NCBI GenBank assembly: GCA_023375785.1
Contig: SZWC01006698.1
Location: 38,178-102,177 of the forward strand
DNA: 64,000 bases
Direction of reading: 5' to 3'
From: Penium margaritaceum
Lineage: Eukaryota; Streptophyta; Zygnematophyceae; Desmidiales; Peniaceae
The position numbers were made by a program, and so were the translations under genes. The number at the start of each line of letters is the position of its first letter. The first letter of the stretch is position 1. Shown piece by piece: positions 21,700 to 33,549 of this stretch. A model generated the notes under the pieces. The model was given only the letters and a program-made list of their open reading frames with translations. It did no database searches and had not been told where the DNA came from.

Positions 21700-23230
21700 T
21701 CAGTGGGCTGCTGCTGCTGCTGCTGTAGGGGCGGCGGCTGCTGGTGCTACAGAGGCGGTGGCTGCTCCTGTATGGGCGGCGGCTGTTGCTGTTGCAGCGG
21801 TGGCGGCTGTTGCGGTAGAGGCGACGGCTACTGCTGCTGCAGCGACGGTGGCTGCTGCTATATGGGCGGCGGCTGCTGCTCCTGCAACGGCGGCGGCTGC
21901 TGCTGTAGAGGCGGTGGCTGCTGCTGCTGCAATGGCGGCGGCTGTTGCTGTTGGTGCGGCGGCAGCAGCTGCTGTTGCCATGGCGGCGGCGGTTGCTCCT
22001 GTTGCGGCGGCGGCGGCAGCTGCTGCTCTTGCGGCGGTGGCGGCTGCTACTGCTGTAGCGGCGGCGGGTGCTGCTGCTGCTGCTGCTGCTACAGCAATCG
22101 CTACAAGAAAGGAGGGGTAGGGGTCCCCCCATCAGAGGAGGACCCCTCCTCGCCGGGACTACCAGCCATGCCTTGGTGTCTGTGTTTTTTTTTTTTATCT
22201 TTGTGTTGCTGATTTCAGCAGGAGGTTAGGGGAGTGGGGAATCTACCCACTCCTCAGGCCTTCCCCCTTTCCCCTTTTCCCCTTCTTCTCACCCTTTTTT
22301 TTGTTGATGACATAAGCAGTGACGTCAGCAGTGACGTCAACAGAAGGGTGCTGACGTTAGCAACGGCGAATGTTGGGGCCGCCGCTGCTGCTGTTGGTAC
22401 TGATGCTGCTGCAGTCGCTGCTGCTGCTACTGCTACTGCTCCTGCTGCAGCTGCTACTACAGCTGCTACTGCTGTTGTCGCTGCTGCTACTGCTGCTGCT
22501 GCTGTTGTTGCTGCTGCTGCTGCTGTTGCTACAGCTGTCTGCTGCTGCTGCTACTACTGCGGGTGCTACAGCTGTTGCTTTTGTTGCTCATGCTGCTGCA
22601 GTTGCAACTGCAACTGCTGGTGCTGCGAGCTGCAGCGGTTGCTGTGGCTGCTACTGTTGCAGCAGCGAGCTGCTGTAGCTCGCTGCTGCTGCTGAATGCT
22701 GCTGTAGCTGTTGCGTGCTGCAGCAGCTGCTCGCTGCAGCCGCAGGCTGCTGCAGCGAGCTGCGGGGTTGGGGGAATTTTTTTGTTGTCTATTTTTTTTT
22801 CTTGCCACAGCGGGCAGCAGCCCGCTGTCTGCTGCGAGCAGCGGGCTGCTTCTCGCCTAGCAGCAGCAAGCTGCTGCTCGCTGCTCGCTTGCTACAAGCA
22901 GCGGGCAGCAGCAGCCGCGGCTGGCAGCTGCAAGCTGCTGCTCGCTGTTGCTGATGCTGCTGCAGCTGGCGGCTGCTGCAGCTCGCTGCAGCAGCTGCTT
23001 CAGCCCGCTGCTGCTGCTGCATGCTGCTGCGTGCTGCGGCTGCTGCGTGCTGCTGCTGCGGGCTGCTGTAGCGGGCTGGTGCTGCGGGCTGCTGCTGCTG
23101 CTGCACGCCGTTGCTGCTGCTGCACGCTGCTGCTGCTGCTACTGCGAGCTGCTGTTGCTGCTGCTCCAAGCTGTTACTGCTGTGGGCTGCTGTGAGCTGT
23201 TGCTTCTGCCTGCTGCTGCTGGTGGTGCCA
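21700..23230 (-). repeat. Element A leader: two CAG/CTG-rich tracts
   Basis: Two trinucleotide-rich tracts (21705-22093 and 22380-23230) lie in the leader and at the gag front. Between them are two TGACGTCA octamers (22320-22327, 22332-22339), a long purine tract on the minus strand (about 22260-22300) and a 10-bp hairpin (22120-22129 with 22137-22146). Frames through the tracts give long poly-Ala, poly-Leu or poly-Cys runs and are not credible proteins. Confidence 0.8.
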
Positions 23231-23517
23231 ATCACTGCACCTGGGTGACGTTGCCGCGTGCGTCGTCGCCCACAGACGTCAGACGCCGCCTGCCGCTCAC
23301 CTCCTCGCGTCACGCGTGGGGGTCAGTGTTGCCGAAAAATTTCGGCAGCATTTCCCCTGGCCCAGTGGCCGTGGGAAAAAATCTGACGCCGCCACCAGGA
23401 GGGTCAATACTGTCGGAAAAAATCCGGCAGTATTTCCCCTACACTGGCGCGTATGGGGGTCCACCGGCGTTGTCTGGCACCTGTTCACCAGTTTTGTGCT
23501 GCTGCTGCTACGCTCTG

Positions 23518-23529
23518 GCTCTGATACCA
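23518..23529 (-). promoter_or_regulatory. Element A primer-binding site, initiator tRNA-Met 3' end
   Basis: Minus strand reads TGGTATCAGAGC, the standard plant Copia primer site, complementary to the 3' end of initiator tRNA-Met. It directly adjoins the LTR. Confidence 0.9.
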
Positions 23530-24356
23530 AAATGGAAAACTATGCGGCAGGTTGGGGCAGCAGCGTTGTTGATGCAGCGTGTGGGCTTCCACGCTCATTG
23601 CTTAAGTCAGCTGCCCCCTCAGTCTGCTGCTCTAGAGTCTAAGTCTGGAAGCTCTGGTTTTGTTACTCAGAAACGCGCGCGCCAGAGTTAGCGCCAGAAA
23701 GCAGCTGAAAACTGATAATAACTGATTAGGAATGAAGAATGAACAGCAATGGGGGACCCCTCCAAGTTCTAGCCCCCCCTAGCTCTGTAGAGCTTGTTAC
23801 TCAGTACATCAGCCAATCAGAAAATAGCTAATTTCAGGCTGGCAGGTTTTCTCGGTGAGGCTTGCCAGACGGCCGATAGCCCAAAACCCGGGCGTCGGCC
23901 GTTTTTGCCTGAAAACTGGATCATACCATAATACCAACGCTGCGAACACAGCCGTGCAGTCAGAATCTGCTAGAAAAATAGTAGCGAGGAGTTATGGCAG
24001 CCTGAACCTAGGCAGTGCCCACGATGGTTTATGCTGCCAAACAGGGCCATGCAACATACAACTGGGACCCTAGGCAGCGCATGACGACGCAGGCACGACA
24101 GTACGCGCTGGACGCATGCACACAGTGACTGCGGTGGCAGTGACTGCCGGCAGCGCGACCACCGAGGAGGCCTGCTGATGGAGCTGAACACGTCGCCGGA
24201 GAGAGGGGGCTCCAGCGAACTGCGAGACGACCTCAGCGTGCGTCGGCTCCACCGGACGACACTCCATCAGCGTCGAGTCTCGCCGTCAGTCATCTGCACA
24301 CCGATGTACACAAGCCGGGAGGACACAACAGAGCACAATGAGCACAAAAACCAACA
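23530..24356 (-). repeat. Element A 5' LTR
   Basis: 827 bp, the partner of 14741-15565, about 95% identical by eye. With the TGGAG target duplication as guide, its inner end is CCATTT and not the canonical CA. Confidence 0.9.
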
Positions 24357-24361
24357 TGGAG

Positions 24362-24797
24362 CAACTAGAGACTCTGGTCCATGACCCTTGGAGTCCAACT
24401 CCTCTTCGTGCAGAGAATGTACGTTGGCACTAATGGAAACCTTGACGGACCTGGCCTGGACGGCGCGTAAGGACCTCTTACCCTTGTTTCATTCCGTGTT
24501 TCCATCCACACTCTCAAGGGACCTTGCTCGAGCAACATGGAACCTCTACGGGAATGGAGAAACCCCCTTTCGCAACATAGCGTGTGAGAGTGTAGGCCGT
24601 AAAGGACAAAACGTGACTGACTGTGCTAAGAGTAATGGACAGAAGGCAAGGATCTGGTTTAAAGAACAAGAAGAAGTGGCACCATAGGTGAGAGGGAGGA
24701 ATATCTCCTCCACCCTCGGATCAACCAGTGTGCATGCAAACTGCACAAACACAACACCTTGGCCAACGTGAAAAGCAAAGAGATACCTACCAACTAT
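24362..24797. other. Short spacer between elements A and B
   Basis: No recognisable gene. The left edge continues the locus that A entered. The 149-codon minus frame (24546-24995) runs into the LTR of B and is probably chance. Confidence 0.5.
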
Positions 24798-25436
24798 TGT
24801 GATTTGTGACGTTCCTGTCGACCTGTATAGTTTACTGTGACCACTCGGCCGTGTCCATACTCGTGCAAATCCCTGATCCAGACCCAAGCGGTACCGGTGC
24901 GTCATCTGGTGGCGGACTACGAGCTTGGAGCTGACCAATGACCGTTCCAGAGCTCTGGACGCTACCCGGGACTTCCTGCAGTTTTTCTGCAGCACGCAGG
25001 ACTTTATTGGTGGACTGGCCGTGGGTCGATTTGCATGTTTTGCATTGTGTGTCTACCGTTCGATGCCGGATGCATGCATGTGACTAGTCCTAGCGTCTGG
25101 CTTGTGATTTTGCATGTCTATGTTCAGACAGCGTAGCGTTCTGACATGTGTGCACAAAGTTACGGCCAAAACAGTGGTTTTGGGCCGGTCTTAGGACAGA
25201 TCTTGCACTGCCGCGTGCGACACCCGCCGTGCGCCGCGGTAGGTACTTATGCCATGGACCTGTCATTTGTCATCCCTCTCTGCAAATGCTACTGAAGCAT
25301 TCAGACACTCTGCCTTGTGTCCCCTGGCCAAATTCTTGCCGTTGCGTGCACGACCTGTGACTGTCGTCACCGTCTGATCAGGCACTGACGCCTCGTCAAC
25401 GGGAGTGTTGCTAGGAAGCTACTTTGCATCTTCTCA
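24798..25436 (+). repeat. Element B 5' LTR
   Basis: Begins TGTGATTTGTGACG and ends CTTCTCA. Related, more diverged LTRs occur in E (39251-39863) and H (45450-46092). Confidence 0.85.
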
Positions 25437-25479
25437 TGGTATGAGAGGAGTGAGACAATTCTCACTGAGCTGTGCAGCA

Positions 25480-26215
25480 GAGACGCAGCAGAGCAGCAGC
25501 AGTGAGAGTCACCCCTGCAACAGATCTATTGGGGCCTGTCGTAGACAGCCGGTCGCCATCGACGCAGCCCACACTCGTCACGTGAGACCGTAGCAGCGGC
25601 GTTGCCACTGTGCCAGCAGCAGCATAGCAGCAGAGCAGCAGCAGCAGCAGCAGCAACGGTGGCAGCAGCAGCGCCGTAGCAGCAGCTACAGCAGCGTGTG
25701 GCGGCTACAGCGAGTGCAACTGCCGTCCGCGGCCGCAACGGCGGCCGCGGCAGCAGCAGCGAGTAGCGGCAGCGGTGTCAGCAGCAGAGCAGCAACAGCA
25801 ACAGCGGCACACCAGCAGCAATGGCAGCCGCGGCGGCAACAGCAAAGGAGCAGCAGCTACAGCAGCAGTAACGCAGTAGTAGCAGCAGCAGCGGCAGCAC
25901 GCGGTGGTAGTAGCAAGCAACAGCCGCAACGCGCAGCAGCAGCAGCGGCATTGCACAGCCGCTGCTGCCACTGCTGCGTAAGCAACCACGCAGCTGCTGC
26001 TACAGCTGATAGCATAGTTGCAGCAGCAGCTGAGCGGAAGCTGCTGAGCAGCCTCCACATAGCTTCCGCGCAGCCACCGCAGAGCGGCTGCACGCTCGTA
26101 CAGAACCGCGAGAGAAGGAAGAAAAAAAGGGAAGGGCGTCGAGCCGACGTCAGCATTTTTGCCTGCTGACGTCATCAGGTCGTGCTGATGTCAGCAACCA
26201 CCTGCTGACGTCAGC
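25480..26215 (+). repeat. Element B leader: CAG-rich tract and TGACGTCA boxes
   Basis: 25480-26060 is crowded with CAG triplets and their complement. Just before gag come CGACGTCAGC (26145-26154), TGACGTCA (26167-26174) and the perfect 12-bp palindrome GCTGACGTCAGC (26204-26215). Confidence 0.8.
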
Positions 26216-26337
26216 ACCATACTTAGCCAAAATTTTGGCCGGACAATCAGAAATTGCCAGCGTCTCACCTCCTCGAGAAACGCTGACGCTTTTGAAATCC
26301 GACAAACTTAACCTGTCGACCCATTCTGAGAGGCGAC

Positions 26338-27930
26338 ATGGACTCGTCGGACAAGGAGAAGGCGACAGGTGATCCCTCCACCTCCTCTTCTGGGGTCCTG
26401 AGCCCACGCTTGCAGGCCATTGAGGACCTGCGGAGCCAGCAGGTTGAGATGCGTCGCCTACAGCAGAAGCAGACTGATGCCATCCGTACGCTGACTGAGC
26501 TTCTGCGTGGCCAGTCCACAGTCCCACGGTAGGTTTCCGAGGGAGCTGCCGGCGTCGCAGTCTCTACACAGCAGTCGGCTCATGCACCCGTTATAGGAGC
26601 TCGACCTGACCCACCGCCTGCTGACCTCCTCGATGATGAGCCATTCATGCCATGCATGCCAGATGACTCCCCGGATCATGAGATTCGAGTTCTTCAGGAG
26701 CGCCTCTGGCAGCTACAGACGGGCACCAGATCTCCTCAGATCCCTACGGTGCGATCGTCACCCGACTATCCCGGTGACTATCCCCTTCCAGGAGTCTTCC
26801 CCGTCTCTCGTCCTCCTCGGCCTGCGGTTGCTCTCCCCACGGAGCGGCAACCCAAGGACTTTGAGACACCACCTCCAGGGTACATCACTAAGGACGGCTT
26901 CGACTCCTGGGATATCCTTTTTCAGGTATGGGCTACTTCAGAGGGTGTGTGGCCCTACTACCACAGCCCGTATCAGCCTACAGACCCAGCACATGTGCTG
27001 ACAGCAGCCAGGGCGATGCGCAGACTCCTCTACGCCATGCCATGCGAGACCGTCGTCGACTTCCGCCCTTCCTTGGAGAGCCCGGCATAGGCACGGGCGC
27101 CGACCCACGCGGGGGTTGGGATCTGGCCTTATCCCTGCTGGCTGCAGAGACGCACGCCACCTGTGCAGCATGCATTTGTGCCTTTCACTCTCTCCGTCAG
27201 GGGCCTGCAGAGCCTGCAGCTGATTACTGGCGACGCGCCATGCGCATCTACACGCGCCTTGGGACCTCCGGAGGCACACACCTGTGGAGGCTCCGTACGA
27301 TGATGCTCGGAGTTTGCCTTGAGTATACTGACATCTTCACACCGTACAGCGATGCTGTCCTTGAGCTCTTTTCAGCCACTCTACAGCTTCTCCCTTGGGC
27401 GCATCAGCTCTTCCTCCAGGTGACTTCAGCCCGCGAGGCAGCCGTGGCCCATTAGGAGACTTCCCTTACTGTAGCATTCGTCGCATCACCACCGTCATCC
27501 ATCCTGCAGTTTCCTTCTTCATCCTCCATCACGACCTCGTCTTCCTCCTCCTCATCGGCCCCACCCACACCCACTCAGACACAAGGTGTTGTAGCAGTAG
27601 CTCAGGGGAAGAAGAAAAAGGGGAAGCGGGGACCAGGTCAGCAGCAGTCACAGCAACAGTCGCCCTCTAGTGGTAGCAGTGGACGTTCCGTTCACTACTA
27701 CAACTGTGGAGGCGCCCATCGTTACACCGAGTGCCAGCAGCCGCTCGATTGGGCGCGGATTACTCGTGGGCTCCAGGCTGCACACGCCCTCCGTTCCACG
27801 TTGAGCACGTCATCCTCGCCATCCTTTGGACGCGTGGCGGCCACGACTGCAGCTGTTCCTGCTTCTCCACAGGTGAGTAGCAGCGATCCGAACCCACGCG
27901 ACCGCACCATCGCCGAGCTCTGACACCTTC
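26338..27930 (+). pseudogene. Element B gag region
   Basis: Starts with a Ser/Asp-rich N-terminus and a coiled, Gln-rich helix (RSQQVEMRRLQQKQTD), then the PKDFETPPPGY block shared with the gag of A and F. A zinc-knuckle-like YNCGGAHRYTECQQ lies near 27700. Broken in several places. Confidence 0.7.
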
Positions 27931-27951
27931 TGGCGCTCCGCTTTCAAGGAG

Positions 27952-30933
27952 GTGCGAGTGTGTTGTCACAGCCGAGTGATTCACATACTGTCGGTCCGTC
28001 TATTCTTGTGGCTCGGGATGACTCGTGTGGGGGGGGCACAGTCGGCATGTGATGATGATGGACCTGACTGTACAGATTGGATTCATGAGTCCCACCTTTG
28101 TGCCCTTCGTCGTTTCTCCCCACCTGCTGCCCAGCGTCCGTCTGAGGCCGAGTGTTCCATTACCTATTGTACAGTGACGTCCTCCAGTCGTGATTCAGGT
28201 GGCACTTGGATCATCGATTCAGGTACCACTCATCACATGACGTGTCGTCGTAGTGACATCGTTGTTCTCGCCCCTATTGCGTCTGTTCATTCCATCCGTA
28301 TAGGCTCTGGTCAGTCCTTGCAAGTCCAGGGTGTTGGGGTCGTGCGTTTCGATGGTCCGTCTGGCCCCTTGTATCTCTCCGAGGTGCTGTTTGTGCCTGA
28401 CCTTGAGGTCAGTTTGCTTTCTTTACGTGCTTGCACACTGATGGGACTCTCTGTGGAGCACATTGCCAAGTCCGCGACTGTGACTGCCATTGACACTCGT
28501 AGCGTGGTTCTGCATGCCTCTGTTGTGGATGGCCTGTACCGTGTCTCCCGGACTTCTGCTCCTTGGTCCCCTTCCCTTTCAGCTCGTGTTTTTGTCACTG
28601 GTGTCCTATCTCCTGAGCACTAGCGATTGCTTCATCACCGTCTGTGCCATGTGAGCTCTGACACTGTGTCGAAGCTCATTCGGATACAGCCCGCTCTCGG
28701 TCTTGATGCGGCTTCTTTTGCGAAGCCGCCCAAGACCGACTGTCTCTTCTGCGCCCAGGGTAAGATACACCGCTGCACCTACCGTGACTCTCGTTCTCGC
28801 GCACTTCGTCCTCTCGAGTTAGTCCATACGGACCTTCTTGGTCCTCTTCCTGTCGAGTCTTTGTCCGATAGGGGTCGATACGTCCTGACTCTGACTGATG
28901 ACTTCACCCAGATGCGGTGGGTCTACAGCCTGCGCCAGAAGAGTGACGCCGCTCTCGCGGTTCACCTTTGGCTAGTGATGGCTGAGCGTCAGTCCCGCCA
29001 CACACTGCACACCTTCCGCTCGGATCGTGGCGGCGAGTTTCTAGGCGAGATGGATAGCTTCTTCGCTGAGCACGGGATTTTTCACCAAGTCTCCGCTCCT
29101 GCTACTCCTCAGCAGAACGGTGTTTCTAAGCGTTGGAACCGCACCATGGAGGATGTGGTTCGCGCAATGCGGTCTGAGTGCGGTCTTCCAGAGTCCTTTG
29201 CTTTTGAGGGCTTTGCCTACATGACTTGGGTCTGGAACTGCCTCCCGCACGGTCCCCTTCTGGACCACGTTACACCGTATGAGCTCTTGTTCGGCCACCG
29301 TGCTGACCATCGTCTCGCTCGCGGCTGGGGGTCCTTGGCTTCCGTGTGGTACACCAAGGACCAGCAAGGGTCCAAGGTCTCACCGCGGGGTCGCTTGTGT
29401 GCCTTTGTAGGCATCTCCCCGCGATCGAAGGCCTGGCGCTTTTGGGACCCTACCCATCGTTGCATTGTTGAGTCATACGACGCGCTCTTCTTTGAATCCC
29501 TCACCTACCGTGATCTGACGTTGATTACGTCGATGTCTGTCATGCACATTCCTACGTGTGAGGTTTCTCGCCGGATGGGGGAGTCTTCGCTTGCGAGCAC
29601 CCCTCGCCAGGCTGATGTGTCCGTTCGAGCTCCCTCCACTTCACGGTCTCCGGCTCTTAATGACCTAGCGATCATCGCTGTCGGCCCAGAGACCTCTCTA
29701 GCACCACCGGCTTCTACCGCGGTTCCCTCGCCTCCCTCAGGTACCCATGATCCTACACCTGTGCGTACTCCTGTGTCCGACGGCACTCCTGCCTCTGTGT
29801 GTGGCCCTGCCTCACCTGCCCCTACTATCATACCGAGTCCCGTGTCTCCCACACACGCATCTCCTCGCACGACATCACCAGCTCCCTTGCCTCAGCTCTC
29901 CCCGGCTGTGATTATGCCCGTTCCTGAGCCTGAGGTGTGCCCCTTGAGCCCAGGTTACTCCCGTGAGCCTTGCGGTCGTCTTCGACCATTGGACTCCGGA
30001 GCTCAGCGAGCGTCTTGCCTTGCACCCAGTCGCTCCACTCGCAGCGTCGCGAGTGGTGACCCCGGCACAAAGGCCCTAGGCATGAGTGTCCGCAATCAGC
30101 ACACAGAGGTACACCTGGCGTGTCCCGTTGGGCACGATCTCGTCACTCGCGAGTTCCACGTTGCTTGTGATGCAGCAGTCGATCTTGTGGTCGTCAGACC
30201 TAGCACTGAGGCGTGCGCACTTGCCACGCAGAGCTCTCCCTCTTTGGCGCCTGACCCGGGAACACTGAGGGAAGTTCTCTCATCACAAGATGCCGACGCT
30301 TGGCGTGCTGCCTGCAAGGATGAGCATTGCGCCATCCGAGAGCACGGAGTTTACGAGCTAGTCGACCTTCCACCAGGGAGGAAGGCTACTCGGGTCAAGT
30401 GGGTCTTTCACAAGAAAGTGAAGCCAGATGGCTCAGTGGAATGCCACAAGGCTCGCTTGGTCGTCAAGGGGTACTCTCAGATTGAGGGCATCGATTACAC
30501 AGACACCTTCGCCCCTGTCGGCCGTATGACCTCAGCTCAAGCTCTATTCGGTTTAGTGTCTCAGCATGACTGGGAACTACTCCAGATGGATGTGAACAAT
30601 GCGTTCCTCCATGGCTCTCTAGATGAGGAGATCTACGTGGCTCAGCCACCCGGCTTTGAGGACGACGACAAGGTCTGGCGCTTGCGCAAGTCCTTGTACG
30701 ACCTCAAGCAGTCTCCTCGGTGTTGGAACCAGGAGATCACTGGCACCCTGACTCGTGCGGGATATGTACAAAGCGAGGCAGATCCCTCTCTCTTCATCCG
30801 CCGGACGCCTCAGCGGTTCACTGCCATCCTGGTCTATGTCCATTCATTCCGTCGTTGCACGTGTTGTTGTACTCGTTTCAGTGCTGCACGTGTATGGACG
30901 TGCGTACCATCGGGTCATGGGGGAGTGTTGTGA
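27952..30933 (+). pseudogene. Element B protease, integrase and partial RT
   Basis: Protease (WIIDSGTTHHM near 28210), integrase zinc region (HHRLCHVS, with CLFCAQGK), and integrase core (VHTDLLGPLP; FRSDRGGEF; QQNGVSKRWNRT) are all visible. A linker with 12-residue periodicity (29732-29850) is followed by RT up to the palm region. The long frame 28627-30933 is open, but the RT is incomplete and RNase H is absent. Confidence 0.8.
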
Positions 30934-31567
30934 TTTGTGACGTTCTTGTCGACCTGTACAGTTTAATGTGACCACTCGGCCGTGTCCATACTCGTGCAGA
31001 TCCCTGATGTGGACCTAGGCAGTACCGGTGCATCATCTGGTGGCGGACTACCAGCTTGGAGCTGACCGATGACCGTTCCAAAGCTCTGGACGCTACCCGA
31101 GACTTCCTACAGTTTTTTTGCAGCACGCAAGACTTCATCGGTGGATTGGCCGTGGGTCGATTTGCATGTTTTGCATTGTGTGTCCACCGTTCGATGATGG
31201 GTGTATGCATGTGACCAGTCGTAGTGTCCGGCTTGTGATTCTGCATGTCTAGGTTCAGACGACGTAGCGTTCTGACATGTGTGCGCAGAGTTACGACCAA
31301 AACAGTGGTTTTGGGCCGGTTTTAGGACAGACCTTGCACTGCCGCGTGCGACACCTGCCGTGCGCCGTAGCAGGTACTTATGCCATGGACCTGTCACTTG
31401 TCATCCCTCTCTGCAAATGCTATTGAAGCATTCAGACACTTTGCCTTGTGTCCCCTAGCCAAACTCTTGCCGTTGCGTGCACGACCTGTGGCTGTCGTCA
31501 CCGTCTGATCAGGCACTGATGCCTGGTCAACGGGAGTGTTGCTAGGAAGCTTTTTTGCATCCTCTCA
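30929..31567 (+). repeat. Element B 3' LTR
   Basis: 639 bp, preceded by a purine tract CATGGGGGAGTGT at 30916-30928, the usual plus-strand primer. Most differences from the 5' LTR are C/T or G/A changes. Confidence 0.85.
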
Positions 31568-32438
31568 CCAAATCCCAAACAGGAACTGGATGATCCCGCC
31601 AACACTACGGCTCACTCGGGTGGCCGAATGATGAATTAAAAGGAGCAGCTGAAGCACACAAACAAGCTCTACAACACGGAGAGAGTAAAGTTCAAAGAGA
31701 ATGTTGCCAAGAAAGTGGCCCTCGGGAACCGGCAACTGCGAAAAATTCTTGTGGGCACATAAGGATGTGTAGGATGAAGCTACGATCGTCAAAGTAGCGG
31801 TCCACCACTGTAGCCTGCCTACATGTGAGAAACGTCAAGTCTAGAGGTCACCAAGACTGGCATAACAACATCCCCCCGTGACCCATAGACGCCTGACATC
31901 GTTTATGCGCATGGGGTACATGCTTATTGTAATGAGCTAAACCGGCCACGAGGAACCATAACAACATAACAAAAGTCACAGAGACAAAATGGGGTGATAG
32001 AACGGGAGGAAACAAGGGTACGTCAACTGAGATCGGCACAAAGTGACTGAAGACCAACAGCATGCACAACCACCTTGATCTTCCCACTTCAGAGCACCTT
32101 GGTGATGAAGTCAACACGCTATCGATGTGTGTCAAATCCAATCAGGAGCACATCATCACATGCAATATTTTCATGGACAAAGTGATGTTTGATGTAGTGG
32201 TGCTTTGTGCGAGTGTGATGCATGCCATCGTGCTCAGCAGTATGGTGCGTGCTTTTGTCATAGCGAAGTGTGATACAGCGGATGGACGGGCAAAGTTACT
32301 ACATGAGACGACACAACCCAATTCTCTTACAGACCCGATGACCTAGAGATAGGTTATCATGTCCATCAGCTCCCCCAACCACAAAGGGTGAGTGGTTTTC
32401 AGAAGCCTCTGTCCAGCCGGGGTCATCGGTGTGGATGC
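31568..32438 (-). mobile_element. Copia element D, left part
   Basis: Minus-strand Copia remnant. 31568-31870 appears to be part of its 3' LTR (element sense start TGTTGTTATGCC, beside a purine tract at 31871-31880). RNase H and RT pieces follow up to 32438, where element C was inserted. The rest of D resumes at 38444. Heavily decayed, many breaks. Confidence 0.6.
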
Positions 32439-33423
32439 TGTTAAAAGTGCCCCTGCCATGGATGCCGTTTGCCGTTTTCCTGGTTCGACCACCAAGGAGT
32501 GGTTGGATGTCTGATCTCATTCCAGATTTGGACTCCTTGCATTTTGCCATGCAGTTTCGAGCTTTCAGTTGCTCGATTTGGTTGAGAATTCAGAAAGATA
32601 GCCCCATCCGAAGTTCGGGTGGTAGGTGGGTGGAATCTGGGTTCCGTCATTGGTGACGGAGTAATTCCACCACCAGTGATCCGAGTTCGACTTCAATGAG
32701 CTCCAAGGGCACATGGGCCATGAACAAAAGGGATGTGGATGGTCTTCTGGACCAGGGCGAGCCTCCCCCCACGTTGGGATGACAGGAAGGGCGCTTCGAC
32801 AGGCCACCGTCGAAGCGCCTCCCGTCATTCCCGTTCGTGGGTATGGTGGGCGGCTCGGCTCCACCATGGCTTACTCTAACGGCCGTAGCAGGGGCTCTAC
32901 TGCTCCGTTTTGGGCGTGCTTGGATGCGTTGGAAAGCTTAGATCANCCGAGTTCGACTTCAATGAGCTCCAAGGGCACATGGGCCATGAACAAAAGGGAT
33001 GTGGATGGTCTTCTGGACCAGGGCGAGCCTCCCCCCACGTTGGGATGACAGGAAGGGCGCTTCGACAGGCCACCGTCGAAGCGCCTCCCGTCATTCCCGT
33101 TCGTGGGTATGGTGGGCGGCTCGGCTCCACCATGGCTTACTCTAACGGCCGCAGCAGGGGCTCTACTGCTCCGTTTTGGGCGTGCTTGGATGCGTTGGAA
33201 AGCTTAGATCACAGGCTATAAGAATCTGATGTAATCTCACCAAAATAACTAACCATTGATGATTCCCAGCCTTTCTCAGTTTCCGCAATCTGTGTTCTGC
33301 CAGAATTCTGCTCCCTTGGTGTTGTGGCGACCCAAAGCACACACCTCCCTTGGAAGTCTCTTTGCACTAAGCAGCCGTGGACACTTAGGCAGATCAGGGT
33401 ACGCCAGGACAGCATTCCTGACA
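32439..33423 (+). repeat. Element C 5' LTR with duplicated segment
   Basis: 985 positions as assembled. 32681-32945 and 32947-33211 are the same 265 bp around the N at 32946. Taking out one copy and the N leaves 719 bp, exactly the length of the 3' LTR. That arithmetic supports an artefact. Confidence 0.92.
32681..33211. other. Unmerged contig overlap (265 bp twice) around N 32946
   Basis: The two copies differ at about one site. See the LTR-length argument under the 5' LTR of C. Confidence 0.92.
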
Positions 33424-33425
33424 AA

Positions 33426-33440
33426 GGGTTATGGGCCCAC
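33426..33440 (+). promoter_or_regulatory. Element C primer-binding site, internal initiator tRNA-Met (half-tRNA)
   Basis: GGGTTATGGGCCCAC lies two bases inside the LTR. It is complementary to the anticodon stem-loop side of plant initiator tRNA-Met, not to its 3' CCA end. Drosophila copia and yeast Ty5 are known to prime from a half-tRNA cut in this loop. No 3'-end type site was found at this border. Confidence 0.8.
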
Positions 33441-33549
33441 AGCCCTGACCTGCCTACCAAGACGTTCACGACTTCCGCAAACGCACAAGAGTGTCGCTCC
33501 GGGCGACTTCGCCGTCGCACGTTGAGACTGCCCATTGCAGAAGTTCAAC

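Larger units (their letters stand above)
14741..24356 (-). mobile_element. Copia element A, full length with two LTRs, broken
   Basis: Ty1/Copia retrotransposon on the minus strand. LTRs are 14741-15565 and 23530-24356. The 5-bp TGGAG lies on both outer sides (14736-14740, 24357-24361). The primer site is at 23518-23529. Order in element sense: LTR, primer site, CAG-rich leader, gag, protease, integrase, repeat-rich linker, RT, RNase H, purine tract, LTR. The RT-side frame is still open over 916 codons; overall I count roughly five breaks. LTRs differ by about 5% by eye, which suggests a moderately old insertion. One integrase segment appears twice because of an unmerged assembly overlap. Confidence 0.9.
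24798..31567 (+). mobile_element. Copia element B with two LTRs, broken
   Basis: Plus-strand Copia element. Two LTRs of exactly 639 bp (24798-25436 and 30929-31567) differ at about 54 sites by my count, roughly 8%, so it is older than A. Parts in order: LTR, a weak primer site (TGGTATGAGAG at 25437), CAG-rich leader, TGACGTCA boxes, gag, protease, integrase, linker, an incomplete RT, purine tract, LTR. No RNase H is seen. I estimate six or more breaks. The five bases outside the two LTRs do not match. Confidence 0.85.

Noticed and set aside
22234-23195. Ala-, Leu- and Cys-rich frames of 100-210 codons
   Set aside because: Triplet-repeat DNA is open in several frames at once; no frame has other protein features.
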